From Streptosporangiaceae bacterium (GTDB lineage: Bacteria > Actinomycetota > Actinomycetes > Streptosporangiales > Streptosporangiaceae): DNA of 15,001 nt. The DNA lies in assembly GCA_030039095.1 (NCBI GenBank), contig JASHQP010000441.1, positions 1 to 15,001 on the forward strand, in the 5' to 3' direction. A model generated the notes under the pieces. It was not told the DNA's origin. It did not search any database and saw only the letters and a list, made by a program, of their open reading frames with translations. Below, piece after piece: positions 1 through 7,621 of the stretch. The position numbers were made by a program, and so were the translations under genes. Positions within the stretch are counted from its first letter, which is position 1. Each line of letters starts with the position of its first letter.

Positions 1-1
1 C

Positions 2-193
2 GCCCGCCTGCTCTGGTGCCACATCCCGCCTGGCTGGCGCGATGAGGCGCATGACGTCGCGTTCAGGCCCCTCGAAGGACTCCGGTGTGCCGACGGGAGT
101 ATCACGCGCGTCCGCACGGTTTGCTACACGCCCGGGCGGGCGGATGACGGCCCGCGTGTTTCTCTGGCGGCTTTCCAGGTGATTTGTCGGTAA
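2..193 (+). other. Open frame at window edge, possible tail of an upstream gene
   Basis: One frame is open from the window edge to a TAA at 191-193 (63 codons), with roughly three quarters G or C at third positions. That is compatible with the C-terminus of a gene starting upstream, but the stretch is short and no domain is recognisable. The other two forward frames also stay open for a while (one stops at 43-45, one at 180-182). It ends 19 bp before the penicillin-binding protein start. It may equally be plain intergenic DNA. Confidence 0.2.
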
Positions 194-199
194 CCGAGG

Positions 200-205
200 T
201 ACGGT
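200..205 (+). promoter_or_regulatory. Candidate -10 box (TACGGT) of a leaderless transcript
   Basis: TACGGT fits the actinobacterial TANNNT -10 pattern and lies 7 nt before the GTG start at 213, the spacing expected when transcription begins at the start codon. The nearest purine-rich stretch (GAGG at 196-199) is too far from the GTG to be a good ribosome site. I see no convincing -35 box at 17-18 bp, so this is a pattern-based suggestion. Confidence 0.35.
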
Positions 206-212
206 CACTGAC

Positions 213-1991
213 GTGAGCGGCACTTCGGATGACGGCGACCTGTGGGACTCGTGGTTCCGCCCGGAGCCCTCGGCCGCACTGCATCCGCCGGCGGTCGAGC
301 AGCACCAGCCGGCCGTCGAGCAGCGGCCACCGGGCGGCAGGCGCGGGAGGCGGGGGAGGAAGCGGCGGAAGCTTCCGTATGTGCTGATCGCTGTCGCGGC
401 GGCAGCGGCGATAGGTATCAGCGTGGTGTTGGTGTTGCCGGGCAGGACTACGCAGACTACTGGTTATCTGCCGACGGGCTCGTCGCCTGGCCAGGACGCG
501 CAGCAGACGGCTCGCGCGTTCCTGCGCGCCTGGGACAAGAATGACCTTCGCCAGGCGGCGAACTACACCGATCACCCGGCTGAAGCCAGGGCTGCCCTCA
601 CGGCTTTCCGGAGGTACCTGCGCCTCAGGAAGCTCACCGGTACGGCCGGGCTGGCAACGGCGATGCCGTCGAGCTCGGCCGACCCCCGGGAGAAGGTCAG
701 CTACGCGGCCAGCGCCGACGTGACCGCGTCGGACGGCGCCGCGGTGGTCAGCGGAACCTGGCGCTACCACGCATCGCTGGTCGCCTACCAGTCGAAGCGT
801 TCCCAGTACTGGTACGTCGCCTGGGCACCCGCGGACCTGGCTCCCAACCTCACCGCGTCCACGCATCTCGAAGCCATCACGGTCGCCCCGCGCGTCACCT
901 CGGTCACCGACGCCGACGGCAACGATCTGACCAGTTACGGTGACCCGGGGCTGGACAACGTCGCCGCGGGCCTCGAGAAAGGCGCGCCTCCTGGGCAGGG
1001 CTTCCCCGGCCTTGACGTCGAGATCCAGGACGCGGCGGGCAAGCCCGTGGCCAACACCCAGGCGGTCGTGGTCGAGCCGAGAAACATCTCTGGACTGGCC
1101 ACAACGATCAACGCGGCGGCGGAGCAGGCAGCCCGGTCCGCGGTCGGCCAGCACAACAACAGCTCGATGGTCGTCATCCAGCCATCGACCGGCAAGATCC
1201 TGGCCATCGCCAATAACGCCGGCTTCAACGATTTCGCTCTCACTGCACGGGTGGCGTCTGGCTCGACGATGAAAACCCTCACGTCGACCGCGCTGTTCAC
1301 CGAGGGAGTGCTCAGCCCGGCAAGCGACGTTGCATGCCCGAAGGCTTTCACGATTCAGGGGATCACTTACCACAACGACCAGGGCGAATCCGAGCCGGCA
1401 TCGACACCGTTCATCACTGACTTCGCCCAGTCCTGCAACAACGCTTTCAGCACGCAGTGGGAGCATCTGACCAACGGCCGCCTGGCCGGGACAGCCAAGG
1501 AGTACTACGGCCTGGACCAGCCATGGGACATCGGCATCGGCAGCGCTTCCGCCACCTACTTCAACGCCCCGGCGTCGGCGTCTGGCTCCGAACTGGCCCA
1601 GGAAGCGTTCGGCGAAGGTTCGCTGACCGCCTCGCCTCTAGCCATGGCGTCGGTTGCTGCCACGATCGCCAGCGGGACGTTCCGGCAGCCCTACCTGGCA
1701 GCGGGAGGCAAGCTGGTCACTGCGAAGCCGCTTCCCGCCACGACCGACACCTGGCTGAAGCAGATGATGCGGGCCGTGGTCACCAGCGGCACGGCGGAAC
1801 CGATCGGGTTCGGCGCGGGCGTCTACGCCAAAACCGGCACCGCCGACATCAACGGCCAAGGACAGCCCAACAGCTGGATTATCGCCTTCGTGCCGTCGAG
1901 GGACGTCGCAGTAGCCTGCCTGGTCGTCAACGCCGGCTACGGTGCTCAAGTCGCTGGCCCCGAGGTCAAGGCCTTTCTCGACAGCTTCTGA
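213..1991 (+). CDS. Penicillin-binding protein with transpeptidase domain
   Basis: This 592-residue protein should cross-link peptidoglycan stem peptides on the outer face of the membrane. After an acidic, proline-rich N-terminus and an Arg/Lys-rich stretch (about residues 42-53), there is one membrane anchor (about 55-75). Residues about 92-205 look like the NTF2-like domain of MecA-type proteins. The transpeptidase domain has all three active-site motifs in order: S-T-M-K (nucleophile Ser351, Lys354), S-C-N (Ser407-Asn409) and K-T-G-T (Lys540-Thr543). It therefore looks catalytically intact. The pedestal region between anchor and catalytic domain is shorter and less conserved than in classical class B enzymes. 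The GTG start is chosen because it gives a full topology and sits 7 nt after a -10-like box. It stands alone and is convergent with the TetR gene. Whether it resists beta-lactams cannot be judged from sequence. Confidence 0.95.
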   Translation: MSGTSDDGDLWDSWFRPEPSAALHPPAVEQHQPAVEQRPPGGRRGRRGRKRRKLPYVLIAVAAAAAIGISVVLVLPGRTTQTTGYLPTGSSPGQDAQQTARAFLRAWDKNDLRQAANYTDHPAEARAALTAFRRYLRLRKLTGTAGLATAMPSSSADPREKVSYAASADVTASDGAAVVSGTWRYHASLVAYQSKRSQYWYVAWAPADLAPNLTASTHLEAITVAPRVTSVTDADGNDLTSYGDPGLDNVAAGLEKGAPPGQGFPGLDVEIQDAAGKPVANTQAVVVEPRNISGLATTINAAAEQAARSAVGQHNNSSMVVIQPSTGKILAIANNAGFNDFALTARVASGSTMKTLTSTALFTEGVLSPASDVACPKAFTIQGITYHNDQGESEPASTPFITDFAQSCNNAFSTQWEHLTNGRLAGTAKEYYGLDQPWDIGIGSASATYFNAPASASGSELAQEAFGEGSLTASPLAMASVAATIASGTFRQPYLAAGGKLVTAKPLPATTDTWLKQMMRAVVTSGTAEPIGFGAGVYAKTGTADINGQGQPNSWIIAFVPSRDVAVACLVVNAGYGAQVAGPEVKAFLDSF

Positions 1992-2037
1992 TCTCGCTGC
2001 TAACCCCGCAACGGGCTGGCCTGAGACCGGGCTGGCG

Positions 2038-2658
2038 CTAGCCGGGAAGCGCGGCCGGGGTACTGGCGGGCTCGGCGAAGGTGGCTAGCTGGTCGGCAAA
2101 ACCGTCGAGGGCCTCGAGCACCTGGGCGTCGTTGCGGTCGGCCAGCCAGCCGAGACAGACGCCGTCGATGCACGTGATGAACATCCGGCTGAGCACGGGC
2201 ATCGGCAGGCGCCACTTCGTGCCGGCGGCGGCGGCCAGGTCCTCGAGGTAGCGCGCGGCCTCCGTGAAGTAGCACTCGTACTGCCATCTGCCCATTCCGG
2301 CCAGGGCCGGGTCGCGCAGCGACAGGCAGGTCAGCTCGTACAGCACCAGCTGCTGATCCGGGTGGCGCGCCGCCGTTTCCCACAGCCGGCGCAGCCCGTC
2401 GCGGAGCGCGTCGCGCAGGTTCGAGCCCGGCCGCAGGACCTCGCGCGCCTCCCGGACGAGGTCGTTCACCACGGTCGTGGTCAGTTCCTGCAGCAGTTCC
2501 TGCTTGGACCGGAAGCAGTAGTGGAACGCGCTGAGTGGCGCGTTGGCCTGGGCGGTGATCGCCCGGGTCGACGCGGCAGCCACCCCGTCCCTGGCCATGA
2601 CCGTGAAGGCCGCATCGATCAGCTCCTGGCGGCGCTGCTGTGCGGGGACTCGCGCCAT
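2038..2658 (-). CDS. TetR-family transcriptional repressor
   Basis: A 206-residue regulator. The N-terminal helix-turn-helix (about residues 6-52) has the typical TetR order: an ELIDAAF helix, a recognition segment around STRAITAQANAPLSAFHYCF, then RSK-EL. The remainder is a helical ligand-binding and dimerisation domain of normal family length with no specific ligand signature. The start is placed at the ATG at 2658 because GAGAGG lies 5 nt upstream of it. A GTG two codons earlier (2664) is in frame but would overlap that ribosome site. It is divergent from the permease-monooxygenase-dehydrogenase-hydrolase run, and the shared intergenic region holds a 32-bp palindrome. It most probably represses that run and itself, released by the pathway substrate or an intermediate (inference from arrangement). 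Confidence 0.93.
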   Translation of the reverse strand: MARVPAQQRRQELIDAAFTVMARDGVAAASTRAITAQANAPLSAFHYCFRSKQELLQELTTTVVNDLVREAREVLRPGSNLRDALRDGLRRLWETAARHPDQQLVLYELTCLSLRDPALAGMGRWQYECYFTEAARYLEDLAAAAGTKWRLPMPVLSRMFITCIDGVCLGWLADRNDAQVLEALDGFADQLATFAEPASTPAALPG

Positions 2659-2703
2659 CGGCACCTCTCATCGGCTGTCCGGCTTCACAGCTACCATACC
2701 AGG

Positions 2704-2735
2704 CAAGTGTCTCAGACGATCGACCTAGACACTTG
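2704..2735. promoter_or_regulatory. Palindromic operator, likely TetR binding site
   Basis: Perfect 9-bp inverted arms CAAGTGTCT (2704-2712) and AGACACTTG (2727-2735) flank a 14-bp centre that itself contains CGATCG on the same symmetry axis. Overall 13 of 16 base pairs are symmetric. The right arm shares three bases (2733-2735) with the -35 box of the permease promoter. On the other strand the site sits just upstream of a possible -10 (TATGGT, 2698-2693) for the regulator gene. GACAC also recurs at 2735-2739 and 2741-2745. The position between divergent genes and the size fit a TetR dimer-pair operator. Confidence 0.72.
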
Positions 2736-2761
2736 ACACGGACACTCGACCTACTTACGGT
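2733..2761 (+). promoter_or_regulatory. Promoter of the permease-monooxygenase operon
   Basis: A perfect -35 box TTGACA (2733-2738) is separated by 17 bp from TACGGT (2756-2761), which matches the TANNNT -10 pattern. Transcription would begin near 2768, giving a leader of about 28 nt before the permease ATG at 2796. The overlap of the -35 with the palindrome suggests direct repression. Confidence 0.6.
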
Positions 2762-2795
2762 TGAGCACTGTCGACCCCAGCCTCGAGGGGGCCCA

Positions 2796-4274
2796 ATGAC
2801 CGACAGCCGAGCGGCCGCTCCCGCCGGGAGCCTCCGCGGGACCCTGACCACACCCAAGATCGTCTTCCTCGTCGTGGCCGCGGCGGCGCCGCTGGCATCC
2901 ATGGTCGGCATCGTGCCGCTGGCCTTCGTCCTGGGCGCGGGCGCGGCGACGCCCGCGGCGTTCGCGGTGTGCGGGGTGATTCTGCTGTGCTTCTCGGTCG
3001 GTTATGCGGCGATGAGCCGGCGCATCACCAGCGCCGGAGGCTTCTACCCGTACGTGGCCCGTGGCCTGGGCAGGCCGCCCGCCGTGGCGGCCGCGCTGGT
3101 CGCGGTGATCGCCTATAACGCGGTGGCGGTCGAGCTTGTCGCCGGGCTCGGGTACTTCGGCCAGCTCGTCGTGCAGCAGCAGACCGGGATCAACCTGCCG
3201 TGGGAGCTGTACGCGGCGGCCGGGGTCGCCGTTGCCGGGCTGCTCGGGTACCGCACGATCGACATCGGGGCCAGGCTGCTGGCCGTCCTGATGATCGCCG
3301 AGATCGGGATCCTGCTGGTGCTCGACATCGCGGTCCTGGCTTCCAAGGGCGGCGCCGCGCTGCCCGCCACCTCGTTCGCGCCGCACACGCTGCTGCACAG
3401 CGGGGGGTCGCTCGGCATCGGCCTGATGTTCGCCTTCGGCTCCTTCGTGGGGTTCGAGTCCGCCGCCCTGTACGGCGAGGAGGCACGCAACCCGCGCCGT
3501 TCGGTCCCGCTGGCCACCTACGCGTCGGTGCTGGTGATCACCGTCTTCTACGGGCTGACGAGCTGGGTGGCGGTGGGCGCGGTCGGGGCCGGCCAGGTGC
3601 GGGCGGTGGCAAGCAAGGAACTCGGGAACATGTTCTTCGCGCTCAGCACCCAGTACGTGACGCCGTGGGTGACCACGCTGATGGAGGTGCTGCTGTGCAC
3701 CAGCATCCTGGCTTCCCTGGTCGCCATCCACAACGCGGCCAGCCGGTACATGTTCGCGCTGGGCCGGGAGCGGATCCTGCCGGGCTGGATGGGCGTCTCG
3801 CACGGGCGCCACGACGCGCCGTCCCGGGCCAGCGTCGTGCAGACGACGATCAACGTGGTCGTCGTCGGCGTATTCGCGCTGGCCGGGCTCAACCCCTACC
3901 TGAACCTGGCCACGGCCATGGCCGGGCTGGGCACGCTGGGGATCATCGTGCTGCAGGCCGCCGCTGCCGCTGCGGTCGTCGCTTTCTTCCGCCGCCGCGG
4001 CGAGCTGCACTGGTGGAAGACGGTCCTGGCGCCCGCCATCGGCTTCGCCGGGCTCACCGTGGCGACCGTCCTGCTGCTGATGAACTACTCGACGCTCACC
4101 GGAACCGCGAACAGTGCCATCAACGCGCTGCCGTGGCTGCTTGCCGCGTCCGTGATCGGCGGGTTTGGCTACGCGCTCTGGCTGCGCCGCCGCAGCCCTG
4201 CCACCTACGCCGGGGTCGCCACCGGCGGGCCAGCCGACCTGCCCAGACCCAGCGAGCTGGAAGGAGCATCATGA
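2796..4274 (+). CDS. APC-superfamily amino acid/amine permease
   Basis: A 492-residue polytopic membrane protein with about 12 hydrophobic segments, beginning near residue 20. The N-terminal segment resembles the first helix of APC transporters. The family signature is visible in the central GFESAALYGEEARNPRRSVP stretch (about residues 216-235), the usual FE..A...GEE..NP..S.P pattern. Such proteins import amino acids or related amines with protons. GAGGGG 5 nt before the ATG at 2796 supports this start. It is the first gene of the operon, and its stop overlaps the monooxygenase start by 4 nt, so translation is probably coupled. The likely job is uptake of the substrate handled by the downstream enzymes. 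The substrate itself cannot be read from the sequence. Confidence 0.94.
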   Translation: MTDSRAAAPAGSLRGTLTTPKIVFLVVAAAAPLASMVGIVPLAFVLGAGAATPAAFAVCGVILLCFSVGYAAMSRRITSAGGFYPYVARGLGRPPAVAAALVAVIAYNAVAVELVAGLGYFGQLVVQQQTGINLPWELYAAAGVAVAGLLGYRTIDIGARLLAVLMIAEIGILLVLDIAVLASKGGAALPATSFAPHTLLHSGGSLGIGLMFAFGSFVGFESAALYGEEARNPRRSVPLATYASVLVITVFYGLTSWVAVGAVGAGQVRAVASKELGNMFFALSTQYVTPWVTTLMEVLLCTSILASLVAIHNAASRYMFALGRERILPGWMGVSHGRHDAPSRASVVQTTINVVVVGVFALAGLNPYLNLATAMAGLGTLGIIVLQAAAAAAVVAFFRRRGELHWWKTVLAPAIGFAGLTVATVLLLMNYSTLTGTANSAINALPWLLAASVIGGFGYALWLRRRSPATYAGVATGGPADLPRPSELEGAS

Positions 4275-5653
4275 GCGAGCGAGCCAACGGCGGGAGGCCG
4301 GAGAAGGTGTGCGTGGTCGGCGCGGGCCCGTCCGGGCTGATCATGGCGCGTCAGCTCCACAGTGCCGGGATTCCCTTCGACGTCTACGAGAAGCACTCGG
4401 ACGTCGGCGGCATCTGGGACCCGGAGAACCCGGGCAGCCCGGTGTACCGCTCCGCGCACTTCATCTCCTCGAAGTACACGTCGTACTTCTACGGGTTCCC
4501 CATGCCGGACAGCTACCCCGACTACCCGTCGTGGAGCCAGCTCCGGGACTACATACGATCGTTCGCCCGCGAGTACGGCCTCTACGAGCACATAACGTTC
4601 GGCGCCCCGGTCGAGAGCGCCCGCCTGGCCGACGGCGGCGACTGGGTCGTCACCGCGGGCGGGCAGCAACGGCGCTACCGGGCGCTGATCGCCGCGCCGG
4701 GTGTGACCTGGCACCCGAACATGCCGTCCTACCCGGGCCTGGAGACGTTCGGCGGGCAGGCGCGGCACGCGGTCGGCTACCGGCACCCGGACGAGTTCCG
4801 CGGCCGGCGGGTGCTGATCGTCGGCGGCGGCAACTCCGGCGCGGACATCGCCTGCGACGCGGCCCGCAACGCCGACGCGGCCTTCTTCAGCGTGCGCCGC
4901 GGCTACCGGTTCATTCCCAAGCACGTGTTCGGGGTTCCGCTGGACGTGTTCATCAACGAGGGCGGCGAGCCGCCCGCCGGCGTCGTCGTCCCGGAAGACC
5001 CGAGTGAGCTGATCGACGCGATCGTCGGCGACCTGACCCGCTACGGGCTGCCCGCACCCGACCACGCCGCCCTGAGCTCGCACCCGATCGTGAACACGCA
5101 GATCATTCACCACCTGTCGCACGGAGACATAACGGCCAAGCCCGACGTGGCCCGGTTCACCGAGCAGGGCGCGGTGTTCGCCGACGGGAGCGAGGAGCGG
5201 GTCGACACGGTGATCTTCGCCACCGGCTACGACTACCGGATCCCGTTCGTCGAGGAGTCCCTGTTCGAGTGGCGGCAGGGGCACCCGCAGCTCTACCTCA
5301 ACGTGTTCAACCGGGCCGTCGACAGCCTTTACGTGCTCGGCTTCATCGAGTTCGCCGACGCCGCCTACCACCGCTTCGACGAGATGGCCCAGCTCGTCGC
5401 CATCGACCTCACCGCCACCGGCGAGGCGAAGGAGCGGTTCGCCGCGCTCAAGGCCGGCCACCACCCCGACCTGCGCGGCGGTATGGAGTACCTGGACAGC
5501 CCGCGGCACGCGAACTACGTCGAGACGCACACGTACCAGCACGTGCTGGCCGGGGTCCGGGAGTCCTTCGGCTGGCCGCCGCTCGACGACGAGTACTTCG
5601 AGCAGGCAGGGCGTGGTACCGGCCTGATCACGGCAGGAACCCAGGGATCATGA
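4271..5653 (+). CDS. Flavin-containing monooxygenase (class B, FMO-like)
   Basis: A 460-residue FAD- and NADPH-dependent monooxygenase. The FAD Rossmann motif GAGPSG is at residues 17-22. The class B fingerprint F-x-G-x3-H-x3-Y is at 160-170 (Phe160, Gly162, His166, Tyr170). The NADPH motif GGGNSG is at 185-190, and ATGY is at 317-320. Tyr at the end of the fingerprint points to the FMO branch rather than classical Baeyer-Villiger enzymes, although some FMO-like enzymes also turn ketones into esters. The length is typical and no key residue is missing. The ATG overlaps the permease TGA (ATGA), and AAGGAG lies about 5 nt upstream. The neighbouring dehydrogenase and esterase-type hydrolase suggest ketone-to-ester oxidation, but N- or S-oxygenation of an amine imported by the permease is an equally serious alternative. 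Confidence 0.94.
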   Translation: MSERANGGRPEKVCVVGAGPSGLIMARQLHSAGIPFDVYEKHSDVGGIWDPENPGSPVYRSAHFISSKYTSYFYGFPMPDSYPDYPSWSQLRDYIRSFAREYGLYEHITFGAPVESARLADGGDWVVTAGGQQRRYRALIAAPGVTWHPNMPSYPGLETFGGQARHAVGYRHPDEFRGRRVLIVGGGNSGADIACDAARNADAAFFSVRRGYRFIPKHVFGVPLDVFINEGGEPPAGVVVPEDPSELIDAIVGDLTRYGLPAPDHAALSSHPIVNTQIIHHLSHGDITAKPDVARFTEQGAVFADGSEERVDTVIFATGYDYRIPFVEESLFEWRQGHPQLYLNVFNRAVDSLYVLGFIEFADAAYHRFDEMAQLVAIDLTATGEAKERFAALKAGHHPDLRGGMEYLDSPRHANYVETHTYQHVLAGVRESFGWPPLDDEYFEQAGRGTGLITAGTQGS

Positions 5654-6450
5654 TGTTTTCTCTGGCGGGCAAGACCGCCGTGGTCACCGGGGCCGCTTCG
5701 GGCATCGGGCGTGCCACCGCCGAGCGGTTCGCCGCGGCCGGGGCGGACGTGGTGCTCGCCGACCTGACCGACGCCTCCGGCCTGGCCGACCGGCTCGGCG
5801 GCGCGTTCAGGCAAACGGACGTCGGTGACGAGCGCGCCGTTGCCTCGCTGATGAGCTGGGCAGCGGCCCGCAGCGGCCGGATCGACGTCGTGGTCAACAA
5901 CGCGGGCATCACCGGCGAGGCCCCGCTGGCCGAGGCCGACGCGGCCGAGTTCGAGCGGATGATGCGGGTCAACATGATGAGCGTGGTGTTCGGGCTGAAG
6001 CACGCCGCGCCGCACATGACCGCGGGCGGATCGATCATCAACACGTCGTCGCTGGCCGGGGTGACCGGCTTCCCGACCTACGGGGCCTACTCGGCGTCCA
6101 AGGCGGCCATCGTGTCGCTCACCCGGGTCGCGGCGGTGGAGTACGGCCCGCGCGGCATCCGGGTGAACGCGATCTGCCCGAGCTCGGTGGACACGCCGAT
6201 GCTCGCCGCGCAGCCCGGCGGCGAGGTCGAGGCCGCGGTCGCCAGGATCGCCAGCCCGCTGGGCCGGATCATCGCGCCCGAACAGATCGCCGCGCTCATG
6301 CACTTCCTGGCCGCCGACGACTGCCCGGTGATCTCCGGGCAGGCGCTGAACGTCGACGCGGGGGCACTGGCCGGGTTCAGCCTGGCCGCCGTGTCGGCGC
6401 TGGCCAGCGCCGTGGAGCCAGCGGTCGCGGCCGCCGGTGCCGGGGAGTGA
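5650..6450 (+). CDS. Short-chain dehydrogenase/reductase (SDR)
   Basis: A 266-residue classical SDR that interconverts an alcohol and a carbonyl using NAD(P). The cofactor motif TGAASGIG is at residues 13-20 and NNAG at 83-86. The catalytic Ser is Ser134 (in NTSSLAG), with YSASK giving Tyr147 and Lys151. An ICPSSVDTPM segment follows, as is normal for the family. All catalytic residues are present. Two adjacent ATG codons (5650 and 5653) are possible starts. The first overlaps the monooxygenase TGA by 4 nt; the second lies 5 nt after AGGGA, so the choice is uncertain by one residue. The Ala/Val-rich C-terminal tail after about residue 240 is longer than usual. In the operon it may supply the ketone for the monooxygenase or process its product. 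Confidence 0.94.
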   Translation: MMFSLAGKTAVVTGAASGIGRATAERFAAAGADVVLADLTDASGLADRLGGAFRQTDVGDERAVASLMSWAAARSGRIDVVVNNAGITGEAPLAEADAAEFERMMRVNMMSVVFGLKHAAPHMTAGGSIINTSSLAGVTGFPTYGAYSASKAAIVSLTRVAAVEYGPRGIRVNAICPSSVDTPMLAAQPGGEVEAAVARIASPLGRIIAPEQIAALMHFLAADDCPVISGQALNVDAGALAGFSLAAVSALASAVEPAVAAAGAGE

Positions 6451-7501
6451 CGGTGGCGCTTCGTCCCGGCGTCTGGCTGCTGCTGCGGGCGCTGACGCTG
6501 CTGTCCACGCCGCACCCGGACTGGCCGATCGAGAAGCGGCGGGCCCAGGACTCGGCGGACACCGCCGTGCTGATGAAGCTGTTCCGGCAGGCCCCGGGCC
6601 GTGTCGCTGCGGCCGACTACCAGGTGCCCACCGGCGGCGGCGAGATCCTGGTGCGGTGTTACGTCCCGGAGGGCACGGGGCCGTTCCCCGGGCATCTATA
6701 CCTGCACGGCGGCTATACCTGCACGGCGGCGCGTTCTGGGCGGGCAGCGTCGCGGACTACGACCCGCTGTGCCGCTGGTACGCCGCCGCCGCGGGCTGCG
6801 TGGTCGCAGCGGCCGACTACGACCTGGCCCCGCAGCACAAGTACCCGGTGCAGGTCGAGCAGGCCTACGCGGCGCTGCGCTGGCTGGCCGCGAACGCGGC
6901 GGATCTCGGGGTGCGGCCCGACCGTCTCTCGGTGGGCGGCACCTCGGCCGGCGGATCCCTCGCCGCGGCGGTGGCCTTGATGGCGCGGGACCGGGGCGGG
7001 CCGCCGCTGTGCTTCCAGCTGCTCGAGATCCCGGTGACCGACTGCTCGACCGACTACCCGTCGATGCGGGAGTTCGCCACCGGCTACCTGCTGACCAGGC
7101 AGGACCTCGACGAGGCGTTCGAGCTTTACCTGGCCTCCCCGGCGCAGGCCCAGGAGCCCTATGCCTCCCCGGTGCGGGCCGCCGACCTGTCCGGCCTGCC
7201 GCCCGCGCTGATCCTGACGTCGGGCTGCGACCCGCTGCGGGACCAGGGGGAGGCGTACGCGTCGCGGCTGCGTGCGGCCGGGGTGCCCGTCACGCTGCGG
7301 CGCTACGACGGCCACGTGCACTCCTCGACGTACCTGAGCCGGCTGTTTCCCTCCGCGCGCCGCTACCTGGACGACCTCGCGGCGGGTCTGAGGGCCGCGC
7401 ACGCTTCGGCGGGGCCGGCTGCCGCGCCCGAGCGGGCTGCCCAGACACCGCGCAGGTCTCGCTCATCGCCCAGGCCGCCGGCGCCCGGAACGGAGGCATG
7501 A
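6447..7501 (+). pseudogene. Alpha/beta hydrolase (HSL/family IV esterase), frameshifted
   Basis: Translation starts at the GTG at 6447, overlapping the dehydrogenase stop by 4 nt, and runs correctly to HLYLHGG. A second exact copy of a 17-bp unit (6713-6729) then shifts the frame, and the shifted product ends at 6980. Ignoring one copy gives a continuous 345-residue hydrolase. Its features are the oxyanion-hole HGGAFW (from His87), the nucleophile in GTSAGG (Ser161), the acid in SGCDPL (Asp256) and His286 in DGHVHS. These mark the hormone-sensitive-lipase type esterase family, which cleaves carboxylic esters. Both parts keep normal codon use and full motifs, so the break is recent or a sequencing/assembly error. 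In the pathway it would cleave the ester made by the monooxygenase. The Ala/Pro-rich tail after about residue 310 is unconserved. Confidence 0.88.
6696..6729 (+). repeat. Exact 17-bp tandem duplication inside the hydrolase gene
   Basis: CTATACCTGCACGGCGG occurs twice without a gap (6696-6712 and 6713-6729). It covers the codons for LYLHGG, the oxyanion-hole motif. Seventeen is not a multiple of three, so the extra copy breaks the frame; deleting either copy restores it exactly. Such a direct repeat can arise and revert by replication slippage. Confidence 0.97.
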
Positions 7502-7517
7502 GTGCCAGGTGTTCGCT

Positions 7518-7530
7518 GGCCGCTGCGGCC
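7518..7530 (+). terminator. Hairpin after the operon, possible weak terminator
   Basis: GGCCG-CTG-CGGCC is a perfect 5-bp GC-only stem with a 3-nt loop, 17 nt past the hydrolase stop. No T-run follows, as is common for actinomycete terminators, but the stem is short. It could equally be chance in GC-rich DNA. Confidence 0.28.
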
Positions 7531-7609
7531 TGACAATGAACGCTTGTGCCCGCCGTCAGGTTACGCCCGTCGCCGATGCGGTCCAGTTCCCGGAAAGGCG
7601 CAGCGCGGA

Positions 7610-7615
7610 TACGCT
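7610..7615 (+). promoter_or_regulatory. Candidate -10 box (TACGCT) of a leaderless HAD transcript
   Basis: TACGCT fits TANNNT and lies 6 nt before the GTG at 7622. TTCCCG (7587-7592) at 17-bp spacing is a weak -35 candidate. No Shine-Dalgarno sequence precedes the GTG at the right distance, which supports leaderless initiation and that start over any upstream in-frame codon. Confidence 0.4.
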
Positions 7616-7621
7616 GCGATC

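Noticed and set aside
1992..2037. Bidirectional terminator between the penicillin-binding protein and TetR genes
   Set aside because: Only very short stems (such as CCCG-CAA-CGGG) without T-runs are present in the 46-bp gap; they are too weak to call.
3200..4270. A long forward frame running into the monooxygenase start
   Set aside because: The part before 4271 is the shifted frame of the permease with a low-complexity Arg/Gly/Ala product. The ATG at 4271 has a ribosome site and begins the family domain.
2751..5542. Long antisense open frames opposite the permease (2751-4010) and the monooxygenase (4205-5542)
   Set aside because: They are rich in Arg, Gly, Pro and Asp without domains and mirror genuine genes. 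High-GC coding DNA commonly leaves such frames open.
7498..7533. 11-codon ATG frame overlapping the hydrolase stop
   Set aside because: The GGAGG lies only 1 nt from the ATG, the peptide is low-complexity (ending AAAA), and there is no downstream partner it could lead.
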